Of a DNA stretch of 64,000 bases, positions 16,536-26,423 are shown in pieces. Under the pieces are notes generated by a model. The model searched no databases. It saw only the letters and a list, made by a program, of their open reading frames with translations, and had not been told where the DNA came from. Source of the DNA: Planctomycetota bacterium (GTDB lineage Bacteria > Planctomycetota > UBA1135 > UBA2386); NCBI GenBank assembly GCA_016713175.1, contig JADJPQ010000013.1:186001-250000 (forward strand). Direction: 5' to 3'. Position 1 is the stretch's first letter; each line of letters starts with the position of its first letter. A program made the translations under genes and the position numbers.

Positions 16536-18588
16536 GCGCCGAGCAGAATCAGAAAGTCGCCGCGTGCCACCTACGGCGCGATGCATACCTCTACGTGCGC
16601 CAGTCGACACTGCAGCAGGTCGTCGACAACGTTGAGAGCACCCAGCGCCAATACGCGCTGCGCCAGCGTGCCGTCGCCCTTGGTTGGCCCGACGACCGCG
16701 TCATCGTCATCGATTCCGATCTCGGACAGTCCGGCGCTTCGGCCGTCGACCGAAGGCTTCCAGAGACTCGTCGCCGACGTCGGCCTGCGACGCGTTGGCA
16801 TCGTGCTCGGGCTGGAGGTGTCGCGGCTGGCACGCAACTCGTCCGATTGGCATCAGTTGCTCGAGATCTGCGCGCTGACCGACACCCTCATCCTCGACGA
16901 GGACGGCATCTACGACCCCGCGCACTTCAACGATCGGCTGCTGCTCGGACTCAAGGGCACGATGAGTGAGGCCGAGTTGCATTTCCCCGATCGCGCTTGC
17001 GCGGCGGCATCATCAACAAGGCTCGTCGCGGCGAGCTGCGGTTCCGCTTGCCCATCGGCTATGTCCGTGACTCCAGTGGTCGCGTGGTCCTCGATCCCGA
17101 CACGCAGGTCCAGGACACCGCACGCCTGCTGTTCGACACCTTCCTCCCTACCGGTTCGGTGAGCGCCACGGTCAACCACTTTCGTCTGCAGTCGCTGCTT
17201 GTCCCAACGCGCCTCGCTGCCGCGCCACACAAGGGTGAAGTCGCCTGGGGACCGCTGTACGTGGGTCGAGCTGCTCACCTGCTGCACAATCCGTGGTACG
17301 CGGGTGCCTACGTGTTCGGCAGATGTCGCTCGCGCAAACAGCCTGACGGTCGCACTTGCAACGAGCGTCAACCGCCAAGCCAGTGGATCGCACTGATTCG
17401 CGATGCCCATCCGTCCTACATTGCCTGGACTGAGCACGAGATGATCGAAGCAAGACTGGCGGCGAGCGCCAAGATGCTCGGCTGGGGAGCGATCAGCGCC
17501 ACGAGAAGGCTCGGCCCTCCTGCAGGGCGTGGCTGTCTGTGGTCTCTGCGGCAGCCGGATGCACATCCACTACAATGTCCGACGCAATGGCGAGCGCATC
17601 CCAAACTACGTCTGCTACGGTCGTAGCAGACTGTTCGGCGCCCCTCCTGCCAGAGCATGCTCGGTACCGAGATCGATGCCGCGATCGGCAAACTGCTGGT
17701 CGAGACCATCACCCCCATGGCCCTCGAGCTCACGCTCGCCATCCAGGACGAACTCGCTGCTCGCGTCGACGAAGCCGATCGGCTTCGCCACCAACACGTC
17801 GAGCGCGCCCAGTACGAGGCGGATCACGCGCGACTCAGGTACATGCAGGTCGACGCCGCCAACAGACTCGTCGCCGACTCCCTGGAGGCAGAGTGGAACA
17901 CCAGGCTGCGCACCCTGGCGGCGGCGAAACAGGAGTACCAGCGGCAACGCACCGCCGACCCCATCCTGGTCGACCAGCAGGAACGCAAACGCGTTCTCGA
18001 CCTCGCCACCGACTTCCCTGCCGTATGGTCCAACCCTGACACGCCGTACGCAGAGCGCAAACGGATGCTCGCGCTCGTCATCGAGGATGTCACGTTGATC
18101 AAGCAGCAGCAGGTCACCGCTGCCGTTCGCTTCCGTGGGGTGCCACCACCACCTTGACCCTGCCGCGCCCTCTGACCGCGCAACAGCGCCGGGCCACCCA
18201 CGAAGCCGTCCGAAGCGAGATCGATGAACTCCTCGGCGAATACACCAACGCCCAGGTCGCCAACATCCTCAACCAGCGCGGCCGGCGCACCGGTGCCGGC
18301 GACGCGTTCACGACGTCGAACGTCCAGTGGGTCCGCTTCTCGACCAAGTTCAAGAGCCTGAAGCAGCGCATGCTCGATGCGGGCTGGCTCTCCCCGAAGA
18401 CGGCCTGCGCCATGCTCGGCATCAGTCGCACAACGCTCGGCGATCGTCGACGCGCCGGCCTGGTCAAAGGCCGCATCTGTTCCGACCGCGGCGACTGGCT
18501 GTACTGGCCGCCGGACTCACTTCGAAAGGACTCCCGCCATCCGTCTACCGATCAACCCGACACATCCACTGCGAGAGATGCATCATGA
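16532..18588 (+). pseudogene. Large serine recombinase, multiply frameshifted
   Basis: Ordered pieces in changing frames form a large serine recombinase. The N-terminal catalytic part has YLYVRQSTLQQVVDNVEST with the nucleophilic Ser. It continues with LGLEVSRLARNSSDWHQLLE, IYDPAHFNDRLLLGLKGTMS, the recombinase domain (LPIGYVRDSSGRVVLDP), a zinc ribbon (CGLCGSRM...YVCYG), a coiled coil and a C-terminal HTH (TACAMLGISRTTLGDRRRAG). At least four frame changes occur (near 16750, 16985, 17500, 17640, 18140). The gene cannot make an active enzyme. It ends 10 bp before the element boundary. Confidence 0.82.
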
Positions 18589-18598
18589 GAGATGATCG

Positions 18599-18775
18599 TT
18601 CCTCGCCGATACCCTGCGCTGCGGATGCGGCGGTCAGCGCCGCCTGCTGACGTTCGTCAGCGATCATGCCGCCATCCGGCGGATCCTCCACCACCTCGGC
18701 CTGCCGGCCGAACCGCCGGAACTCGCTCCGGCGAGGGCACCGCCACGACGTTCGGTGCACTTCGTCCGATCCTGA
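18599..18775 (+). pseudogene. IS91 transposase fragment 3 (C-terminus)
   Basis: Right after the serine-recombinase element the frame reads FLADTLRCGCGGQRRLLTF, then AAIRRILHHLGLP, which is the standard C-terminal zinc-ribbon and LGLP end of IS91 transposases. It stops at TGA 18773. Joined to fragment 2 it restores the expected KRVF-LADTLRC order, which proves the nested insertion. Confidence 0.85.
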
Positions 18776-18985
18776 ACCCGACCCTGGTCGCTGTTTCGGC
18801 GTGGCCCGGATCACGGCCAAGCGGCGGTGGTCTGTACGCAGCGCCAGAACCAGGGCAATTCTCACGGATCGGCCGGTCCCTGCCTCGCCGCCAACCGCCT
18901 GGTTCGCCGCACGAATCGCCATCGCCGCACCACCCGGTCGGCAAAAACCCCCGTTGTTTCACCTATCCCCGTCTGCCACATATGT
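18776..18985. other. IS91 downstream region
   Basis: This 210-bp stretch follows the transposase stop and holds no gene. It should contain the IS91 replication-origin end. A GAAC tetranucleotide follows at 18986, and from there on the sequence matches the 3'-cut secreted-protein fragment on the other strand. Confidence 0.4.
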
Positions 18986-19243
18986 GAACAGAGTCCCGAC
19001 GAACCCCGGCAGCAGATCGTCGCCGTGGCCGCCGTGCAGGTGCGGCAGGGCGGTGGGACCCTTCGACTTCAGGGTCGCAGCGGCATCCTGCAGCCACCAC
19101 CACGTCATCGCGTCCTCACCCGTCCAGAGGGCGACCTCCCGGCGGCCGGTCTCGCCGGCGGGGGAGGGCGACTGGGCCAGCGTGACGAAACCGGGCAGGG
19201 CCAGCAGGCCGAGGGGAAGGGCGAGGGCGAGGGAACGTGCCAT
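18986..19243 (-). pseudogene. 5' fragment of a secreted protein
   Basis: From ATG 19243 the minus strand encodes a good signal peptide (MARSLALALPLGLLALPGF) and about 65 residues of mature protein (GEDAMTWWWLQDAAATLKSK). It stops shortly after 18986. Because the coding signal ends at the presumed IS91 end, the gene was probably cut by that insertion. The family is not recognised, and a short intact secreted protein is an alternative. Confidence 0.45.
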
Positions 19244-19484
19244 GGCATGGGAGATCGGCACGCGCGGCGCAGGTGCTGGAGCCGGCGTGGCCCCGGCGAC
19301 CGCGTGCGCCGCCGCTGCGCGCGGCTTTCGGCGCAGGCCGACGACACCGACGGCGGTCGCAGGTAGTCTGGGCCCCGCGCGGAGTGTGAAGCAACCGGTG
19401 GCTGCGGGAGGAGCCGGTTGCTTCGGGCGTCGCGTCCTTCCCAAACCCGAGGAGCGCCGTCAGACCTGCATCGGCGCGCAGCCC

Positions 19485-22400
19485 ATGTCCAACCACTCCG
19501 ACGCGGATCCGGTCCGCGATGCCTTCCATGCGCTCCACGCGGCGGACCTTGCGCACGGCCGGGTGCACGCGCTCGCCCACTACCAGGCCCTGTTCCCTGG
19601 CCACGAGGCAAGGATCGCCGCGGCGTTCGCGGACCTGCAGAGCGGCGCGGCAGCCGCTGCGGAACCGCGAGAACCGCCACGAGCCGCGCCGCCGCCCGCC
19701 GAACCCGACCCCCTCCCGACCGCCATCGGCCCCTACCGCATCCTGCGGGTGCTGGGCGAAGGCGGCATGGGCACGGTCTACCTCGCCGAGCAGCGCGAGC
19801 CGGTGCGGCGCCGCGTCGCGCTCAAGGTGATCAAGCTCGGCATGGACAGCCGCCAGGTCCTGGCCCGCTTCGAGGCGGAGCGCCAGGCCCTGGCGATGAT
19901 GAACCACGACAACATCGCCCGCGTGTTCGAGGCCGGGACCACCGAGCGGGGTCAGCCGTTCTTCGTGATGGAGCACGTCGAGGGCGTCCCGATCCACCAG
20001 TACTGCGATCAGCACCGGCTGACGATCCGGGAGCGCATCGAGCTGTTCCAGCAGGCCTGCGCCGGCGTGCAGCACGCGCACCAGAAGGGTGTGATCCACC
20101 GCGACCTCAAGCCGGGCAACGTGCTGGTCACGCGGCGCGACGACCGGCCGATCCCGAAGATCATCGACTTCGGTCTGGCCCGGGCCACGGACCAGCAGCT
20201 GGTCGAGCAGACGCTGTTCACCGAGCAGGGCCAGATCCTGGGAACGCCCGAGTACATGTCGCCCGAGCAGGCCGGCGCCCACGCCCAGGTCATCGACACG
20301 CGCACCGACATCTACTCGCTGGGCGTGATGCTGTACGAACTGCTGGCCGGCGAGCTGCCGTTCCCGCCGGCGGAGCTGCGTCGGGCCGGCATGTTCGAGA
20401 TCCAGCGCCGGATCCGCGAGGACCAGCCGCCGCGCCCCAGCACGCGGGTCTCGACGCTGGGGGCCTCGGCCAGCGAGTGCGCCGCGCGCCGGCAGACCAC
20501 CGAGCACGGCCTGCGGCGCGCGTTGCGCGGCGACCTGGACTGGGTCGTGCTCAAGGCGATGGCCAAGGAGCCGGAACGGCGCTACGAGTCGGCCAACGGG
20601 CTGGCGATGGATCTCGGGCGCTACCTGGAACACCAGCCCGTGCTGGCCGGGCCGCCGTCGACCGCCTACCGGGTGCGCAAGTTCGTGCGGCGCTACCGCG
20701 TGCAGGTGGCGGCTGCGGCGCTGGTGCTGCTGACGCTGGTGGCCGGCGCCATCGGCACGACCTGGTTCGCCTTCTCCGCCCAGGCCCAGGCCACGCTGGC
20801 CGAGGAACGGCGGCAGGAAGCCGCCAAGGCCACGGAGCAGGCGGTGGCAGCCAGCGAGGCCGCCGATGCCGCCCGCGACAAGGCCATCGAGCAGGGCTAC
20901 GTCGCCAGCATCCGTGCCGCGGAACTGGCCCTGGAGACGGGCTGGTCGGCGCGGGCGCGCGAGGCGCTCGCGGCCTGCCCGCCCGAGTACCGAGGCTGGG
21001 AGTGGCACCACCTGGGCATGCGCACCGACGTGAGCCTGCTCAAGCTGCGCCGCCACATGCTCCAGGGCGAGATCTCCCGGGCGCAGTTCACGCCCGACGG
21101 CAAGCACATCGTGTCTCTGGGAGGTGAGCTGATGCTCTGGGACCTGGAGCAGGATGCCCACCGTGTCCTGACCATCCCGTCCGAGACCCGGACCGGCGAG
21201 CCCACGCCAGGATCACAGCCTCTCGGGGCCCTCGCCGAGGTGCTTGCGGTCAGTCCCGACGGCGCCCTGCTCGCCGCAGGCATGTATGCCCGCGGTGGGC
21301 TGGCGATGTGGCGCCTGCCGGATGGAGAACGCCTGTGGGTCGGCGCCGGGCACTCGGACCTGGACACTGCCGGCGGCGGCGTGGACGTGATCGCCTTCAG
21401 CCCGGACAGCAGGCGGCTGGTGACCGGATCCCACAGCGGCGCCGTGGGCAAGCGCGACACCCTGCGGCTCTGGGACACCAACGGCAAACTGCTGCACGAC
21501 ATGCAGCAACCCGACCAGGGCACCTGGTCGGTCGCGCGGTTCAGTCCCGACGGGTCCCGGATCGTGTCCGGCGGCAGCCTTGGCAGGGCGGAACTCTGGG
21601 ACGCAACCCGTGGCAGCCACCTCCGCACGCTCCAGTACTTCGTCGAGAGCATCAACTGCGGCGCATTCAGTCCCGACGGCAGCCGCATCGTCTTCGGCCT
21701 CGGCTACGACCGCGGTTCCCTGCGATTGCTGGACGCAGCCAGGGGCTCCGTGCTGGCCACCATGCGCGGGCATCGCGACCACATCTGGGCGACCGCCTTC
21801 AGTCCGGACGGCTCGCGCATCCTGTCGGCGTCGCGCGACGGCACCGTGCAGCTCTGGGACGGCATCACCGGCGAGCACATCTACACGCTGCCCAACGGCG
21901 CCTCGGTGCGGGCGGCCGCCTTCAGCCCGGACGGGACCCTGGTGGTCACCGGGTCGGACGATCGGAAGGTCCGGGTGTGGGAGACCGCGACTGGCGCTCT
22001 CCTGACCACGCTGCTCGGCCACGAGGGCGAACTGCGGTCGGTGGCCTTCAGCCCGGACGGGACCCGGATCGTGTCGGGCGGCGCGGACGCCGCCCTGCGC
22101 CTCTGGTCCCCGGGTGACGGCACGCCATCGGTGACCCTGATGCAGAGCCGGATGGAGGACGGGCTGGACACCGCAGCCTTCAGTCCCGACGGCACGCGCA
22201 TCCTGACCATCTCCACCCCCATGCGGCAGACCCCCAACCTCCATGTGTGGAGCGGAACGACCGGGGAGCTGCTGGCGGTCGTGCCTGGCATCACCGCCGC
22301 CGCGTTCGCTGCCGATGGCAGCAGCATCTTCGCCGCCGGCACCGCTGAAACGCTGCTGCAGCTGGACGCGACCACCGGCCGGCAGGCGTCGACCATCGAG

Positions 22401-24263
22401 CTGCCCGAGCAGATCGCCAGGACACGACAACGCAACCTGCTGGGCACCGCCGCCGGCCTCCGCATCCTGACGCGGGACCAGGATCACTACACGCGTCTGT
22501 GGGACCCGGGACGGGGGCAACCGCTGCTCACGCTCGATCCCACAGCGGGTTGGGTCACCATCAGCGAGGACGGCAGGCATCTCATCAATCGCCCGCAGCG
22601 CAAGGACACCCAGGTGTGGGAGACGGCCACCGGCAGGCCGCTGTTCACGCTGCCTGGCAACCAGACGGCGGTGGCCTTCGGCCCGGACGACCAGCAGGTG
22701 GCCACCGGCGGCGAGGACGGCCGCGTGCGCCTGTTCGACGCCGCCGGCCGCCCGATCACCGAGTTCAACTCCCCAGACACCGAAGTCTCCGGCCAGGGAC
22801 TGCCAACATCCTCCGTGAGTCCGGTGTACGGATCTGCCTTCAGCCCGGACGGGCGCCTGCTGCTCACACGCCACGGCGGCGGCGATGACGGCACGCTGCG
22901 GCTGTGGCAGGTAGCGAGCGGCACGCTGCTGGCCACCCTGGGAGGTCGCCTGCGCGGTCATGGCGGCATCGACGACGCCCACTTCACGCCCGATGGCCGG
23001 CGCATCGTCGCCGCACTGCGCGAACTCGGCGAGCTGCGCATCTTCGACGTCACCACCGGCGCCCTGCTGGTCACGCTGAAGAGCCTGCCCTACCCCGACG
23101 CCATCGCCACCAGCCCCGACGGAACGCGGATCCTGGCGGTCTCGCGGCATGGGCTGCAGGTCTGGCCATCGGACCTGGCATCGGCCCGCACCATGTGGCG
23201 AAGTGCCACGGTGCGCCAGGCAGCAGAACGGCTGCTGGCGACGGCGCTGGCCTGGGAACCCCTGGTCACCGAGGCGATCACCCGCCTTCAGTCGATGACG
23301 GGCGTGGACCAGGACGTGCGCGACATGGCCTTGTTGATGGCACGGACGCGGCATCAGGATCCCAACGTCCTCAACGGAACCGCCTGGCAGGCGATCGATC
23401 CCGACGCAGCCAACCAGGGCGATCCCGCCCGCGCGCTCCGCTGCGCCGAGGCCGCGGTCGGACTCGCGCCCGGTTCAGCGCCCTTCCGGGACACCCTGGC
23501 CTGGGCGCTGCTGGCCAACGGTCGCCTCGAAGACGCCGAGGCCGCATCGGCCCGGGCCCTGGAGCTGGCCCCCCCGAGCGAGCAGGACGACTACCGTGGC
23601 CACCTCGCCCGGCTGCAGACGGCGGTGGCCATCGAGCGCCGGCTCGCCGACGTGCTGGCTGGCCGGCAACCCGTCGCCGACTTCCTGCAGTGGCTCGCCG
23701 AACCGCCCGAGCTGGCCGCCGCCCAGACGCTCTGGGCTCGACGTCGCGCTGCCCTGCGCCTCCACTCCCTGGCGCGACGAACCGGCGAGGCAGGGGAACC
23801 AGCCCGTCGTCCACTGGCGCTTGAGCTGGCCCGGGCGGCGGTGGCACTGGCACCCGACCTCGCCAACCTGCACTGCACGCTGGCCTGGGCGCTCGGCCGC
23901 AACGGCCACGAGGACGATCAGCGGGACGCCGCGGCCCGGGCACGGGAACTAGCCCAGGCCTCCTCGGGCAAGGTGTTCGGCTTCACCTCCGGGCCGCCGG
24001 CACCCGAGCTTGCCCAGGCGCTGGGCCTCGGGTCGACCCAATGCCTGCAGGTCCAGGGCGTGAACCCGGGTTCGATGGCGGAAGTGGCCGGGCTGCTGCC
24101 CGGTGACGTGATCACGCTGGTCGACGGCCGCCCGGCCAGCCTGGCGACGCTGCAGGCGGCGAAGGCAGAGCATGACTTCTTCGCCACGTTGCGGTTCGAG
24201 GTGCGCCGCGGGGAGCAGACGCTGCACATCGATCTGGCGATCGGCGCCGGCGACCCGAGGTGA
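19485..24263 (+). CDS. Transmembrane Ser/Thr kinase with WD40, TPR-like and PDZ-like domains
   Basis: This is a 1592-residue PknB-type kinase. A helical N-terminal module (residues 1-55) precedes the kinase domain (83-370), which has the P-loop GEGGMGTVYLAE, VALKVIK, HRDLKPGN near 205, DFG near 228 and GTPEYMSPEQ. One transmembrane segment lies at 405-430. Eleven or more WD40-type repeats with AFSPDG and LWD signatures span about 526-1230. A TPR-like region with ALELAPPSEQD spans 1300-1490, and a PDZ-like end follows (GLLPGDVITLVDGRPASLAT). The kinase is cytoplasmic and the propeller probably extracytoplasmic. All catalytic residues are present. ATG 19485 is chosen where kinase-family sequence begins. 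It is the largest intact gene of the island. Confidence 0.88.
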   Translation: MSNHSDADPVRDAFHALHAADLAHGRVHALAHYQALFPGHEARIAAAFADLQSGAAAAAEPREPPRAAPPPAEPDPLPTAIGPYRILRVLGEGGMGTVYLAEQREPVRRRVALKVIKLGMDSRQVLARFEAERQALAMMNHDNIARVFEAGTTERGQPFFVMEHVEGVPIHQYCDQHRLTIRERIELFQQACAGVQHAHQKGVIHRDLKPGNVLVTRRDDRPIPKIIDFGLARATDQQLVEQTLFTEQGQILGTPEYMSPEQAGAHAQVIDTRTDIYSLGVMLYELLAGELPFPPAELRRAGMFEIQRRIREDQPPRPSTRVSTLGASASECAARRQTTEHGLRRALRGDLDWVVLKAMAKEPERRYESANGLAMDLGRYLEHQPVLAGPPSTAYRVRKFVRRYRVQVAAAALVLLTLVAGAIGTTWFAFSAQAQATLAEERRQEAAKATEQAVAASEAADAARDKAIEQGYVASIRAAELALETGWSARAREALAACPPEYRGWEWHHLGMRTDVSLLKLRRHMLQGEISRAQFTPDGKHIVSLGGELMLWDLEQDAHRVLTIPSETRTGEPTPGSQPLGALAEVLAVSPDGALLAAGMYARGGLAMWRLPDGERLWVGAGHSDLDTAGGGVDVIAFSPDSRRLVTGSHSGAVGKRDTLRLWDTNGKLLHDMQQPDQGTWSVARFSPDGSRIVSGGSLGRAELWDATRGSHLRTLQYFVESINCGAFSPDGSRIVFGLGYDRGSLRLLDAARGSVLATMRGHRDHIWATAFSPDGSRILSASRDGTVQLWDGITGEHIYTLPNGASVRAAAFSPDGTLVVTGSDDRKVRVWETATGALLTTLLGHEGELRSVAFSPDGTRIVSGGADAALRLWSPGDGTPSVTLMQSRMEDGLDTAAFSPDGTRILTISTPMRQTPNLHVWSGTTGELLAVVPGITAAAFAADGSSIFAAGTAETLLQLDATTGRQASTIELPEQIARTRQRNLLGTAAGLRILTRDQDHYTRLWDPGRGQPLLTLDPTAGWVTISEDGRHLINRPQRKDTQVWETATGRPLFTLPGNQTAVAFGPDDQQVATGGEDGRVRLFDAAGRPITEFNSPDTEVSGQGLPTSSVSPVYGSAFSPDGRLLLTRHGGGDDGTLRLWQVASGTLLATLGGRLRGHGGIDDAHFTPDGRRIVAALRELGELRIFDVTTGALLVTLKSLPYPDAIATSPDGTRILAVSRHGLQVWPSDLASARTMWRSATVRQAAERLLATALAWEPLVTEAITRLQSMTGVDQDVRDMALLMARTRHQDPNVLNGTAWQAIDPDAANQGDPARALRCAEAAVGLAPGSAPFRDTLAWALLANGRLEDAEAASARALELAPPSEQDDYRGHLARLQTAVAIERRLADVLAGRQPVADFLQWLAEPPELAAAQTLWARRRAALRLHSLARRTGEAGEPARRPLALELARAAVALAPDLANLHCTLAWALGRNGHEDDQRDAAARARELAQASSGKVFGFTSGPPAPELAQALGLGSTQCLQVQGVNPGSMAEVAGLLPGDVITLVDGRPASLATLQAAKAEHDFFATLRFEVRRGEQTLHIDLAIGAGDPR

Positions 24264-24301
24264 CCCGCGGAACGGTCGGGCACCGCCCGCAGTGCCCGCC
24301 T

Positions 24302-24907
24302 CTATCCCGACACCAGCACCGCGAATCCCACCGCGTTGATCCCGGCGTGGAACACGGTGGTGGCGACGAACGCCGCCACGTGGCTGCGCGGTGCGAAGTG
24401 GCCGTAGGTGTGGCCGAGGAAGCCGCCGGTGACCGCGGTGGGCAGCATGGTGACCGGCTCCAGCGGGTGCAGCAGGACCATCACCACCGCGGCGACGGCG
24501 ACGAAGGGCCAGGGCTTCGGGCTGCCTGCCCGCCGCCCACCGCGGACCCGGCGCCGGGCCCGGCTGCCCACGAGTCCCGGCATCAGCGCCTGCAGCACCA
24601 GCCACGGCACGCTGCACTCCACCAGCGTCTCGAGCGCGGGTTCGATCAACAGCAGCGACGGCAACAGGCGCCAGGGCTCGATGCCTGCCAGCGTGGCGAC
24701 GAGTTGCTCGCTCTCGGGCGCCGGCCCGGTCCAGTGCAGCAGCCCCAGCATCGGCAGCAGCACGATCCAACGGATCAGGTAGAGGGTGAGAGTGAACCGC
24801 ACCGGGCCGAGACGATCCAGGCGGTCGAGCCACGGGACCGCGGCGTGCCCTTCGACCGCCCTGACTGTTCCAGGCGCGGCATGCCGGCGATCCCCTTCCG
24901 CCCCCAC
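24302..24907 (-). CDS. CPBP-like membrane protease family protein
   Basis: The 201-residue product has several hydrophobic helices and two motifs resembling CPBP (Abi/CAAX-like) intramembrane proteases: VVMVLLHPLEP and FVATTVFHAGINAVG, with spaced His and Asn. The usual EExxxR motif is poor (LIEPALETLVE), so activity is doubtful. A GTG start at 24907 is assumed because no good ATG lies in frame before the first helix. It abuts the DUF1501 fragment upstream on the same strand. Confidence 0.55.
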   Translation of the reverse strand: MGAEGDRRHAAPGTVRAVEGHAAVPWLDRLDRLGPVRFTLTLYLIRWIVLLPMLGLLHWTGPAPESEQLVATLAGIEPWRLLPSLLLIEPALETLVECSVPWLVLQALMPGLVGSRARRRVRGGRRAGSPKPWPFVAVAAVVMVLLHPLEPVTMLPTAVTGGFLGHTYGHFAPRSHVAAFVATTVFHAGINAVGFAVLVSG

Positions 24908-25418
<511 letters not shown>

Positions 25419-25419
25419 G

Positions 25420-25842
25420 TGGGTCTACGTGCAGGAGTCGTACGGACGCTTCACACCGCTGGGCTACGGCTGCGCGGGCTCGGCCGGAGAGCCGTCGCTC
25501 GGCGCGGCACCGGGCACGGTGCCGAGGAACGGGCAGACGTTCGACGTGCAGCTCGGCAACCTGCCGGCGCAGGCGCAGATCGCGTTCGGGGCGGTCGGCT
25601 TCAGCGAACTGCCCGGCGTGCCGCTCGCATCGCTCGGACTGCCGGGGTGCCATCAGTTCGTGAGCACCGATGTCACGCTCTGGGCGAGTGCCGCGAACGG
25701 AGCCGCCACACTGCCGTTGACGTTCCCCGCCGCCCCGGCGCTGCAGGGCACGGAGTTCTGGCTGCAGGCCGTGGTGCCCGATCCGACCGCCAACCCGCTC
25801 GGCCTGACCGTGAGCAACGCCGCCGCGTGCACGATCGGATGA
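25420..25842 (+). pseudogene. Secreted-protein C-terminal GCxGSxG module, 5' truncated
   Basis: The frame begins mid-protein with TWVYVQESYGRFTPLG and gives the module GYGCAGSAGEPSLGAAPG, then FDVQLGNLPAQAQIAFGAVG and a final CTIG. The same module type ends the intact protein at 43849-45144. There is no signal peptide; a GTG at 25429 could not make a sensible start. It meets the DUF1501 fragment head to head. Confidence 0.65.
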
Positions 25843-26018
25843 GCCGCATCGAAGCGTCGGCGCGCACCGTGCGGCGCGAATGGGGGTGTTCGCGCGGACG
25901 TGGCACGGCGCGCGCTGCGCGATCGGGACCGACGCGGAGAGAATCTTCCGAAGTTCTTGTCCGGCGCAACGCGCTTCAACGGATGTGCGGGTGTCCCACC
26001 GCCAACGGAGAACCCGCC

Positions 26019-26198
26019 GTGCTGACCCCCGACCAGAACCGTCGTCTGCGACACCTGTTCAGCACCGCCACCGAACTGCCGCCCGCCGGCCGGCTGGCGT
26101 TCTGCGCGCGCGAATGCCGCGGCGAACCGGAACTGCTCGAAGAACTCGTCTCGCTGCTCGCGGTGTTCGAGCGCGAGGAGGAGGGAACGTCGGAGTAG
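26019..26198 (+). pseudogene. Kinase N-terminal module remnant 1
   Basis: From GTG 26019 the 59-residue frame reads LTPDQNRRLRHLFSTATELP, then FCARECRGEPELLEELVSLL. This is the helical module that precedes many planctomycete Ser/Thr kinase domains. The kinase domain is absent and the frame stops after an acidic tail. It is probably the 5' stump of a deleted kinase gene. Confidence 0.5.
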
Positions 26199-26246
26199 CC
26201 GCCACGGCCCGAGGCGATCGCGCCGCGGACCTGCCACGTTCTGCCC

Positions 26247-26423
26247 GTGGACCGACCTTGCAGCGACCGGCTTGCCGGCCTGTCCGCGGAGGCGATGGAG
26301 CAACCCGAGCAGAAGCACGCGGCGTTCTGCGAACGGCACTGCGGTGACGATCCCGAACTGCGCCGCGAACTGCTGGCATGCCGCCACTTCCACCGGACCT
26401 CCGTTGGCGCAATGATGCCGTGA
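26247..26423 (+). pseudogene. Kinase N-terminal module remnant 2
   Basis: From GTG 26247 a second short frame reads EAMEQPEQKHAAFCERHCGD, then DPELRRELLACR. It resembles the same helical module as remnant 1 and lies in the same frame behind a stop. It may be a second kinase stump or a partial duplication. Its TGA overlaps the next gene start. Confidence 0.35.

Larger units (their letters stand above)
15275..18598 (+). mobile_element. Four-gene serine-recombinase element, decayed
   Basis: The ends are set by the interrupted transposase, which reads RVF up to 15274 and resumes F-LADTLRC from 18599. The 3.3-kb insert contains a DUF5372 gene 35 bp from the left end, a helix-turn-helix gene, a small gene and a large serine recombinase ending 10 bp from the right end. 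Shared TT or TTC at both junctions is compatible with the 2-bp crossover of serine recombinases. No long terminal inverted repeats were seen. Confidence 0.75.
12400..18985 (+). mobile_element. IS91-family element interrupted by two nested insertions
   Basis: Three separated fragments in the same orientation (12404-12639, 14565-15274, 18599-18775) read in order as one IS91/IS1294-type transposase. A group II intron separates the first two and a serine-recombinase element separates the last two. The N-terminal third of the transposase is missing, cut off near 12400. Downstream, a GAAC at 18986-18989 matches the target IS91 elements prefer at the ori end. That boundary is inferred. Confidence 0.75.

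Noticed and set aside
12400..18600. Frameshifts as sequencing errors
   Set aside because: Many frameshifts occur in several mobile genes, yet all core genes and the 4.8-kb kinase next to them are intact, so real decay is more likely than poor sequence.
19116..23354. Two long minus-strand frames opposite the giant kinase
   Set aside because: The plus strand has complete kinase, WD40 and PDZ-like motifs; the minus frames show no domain and mirror codon bias.
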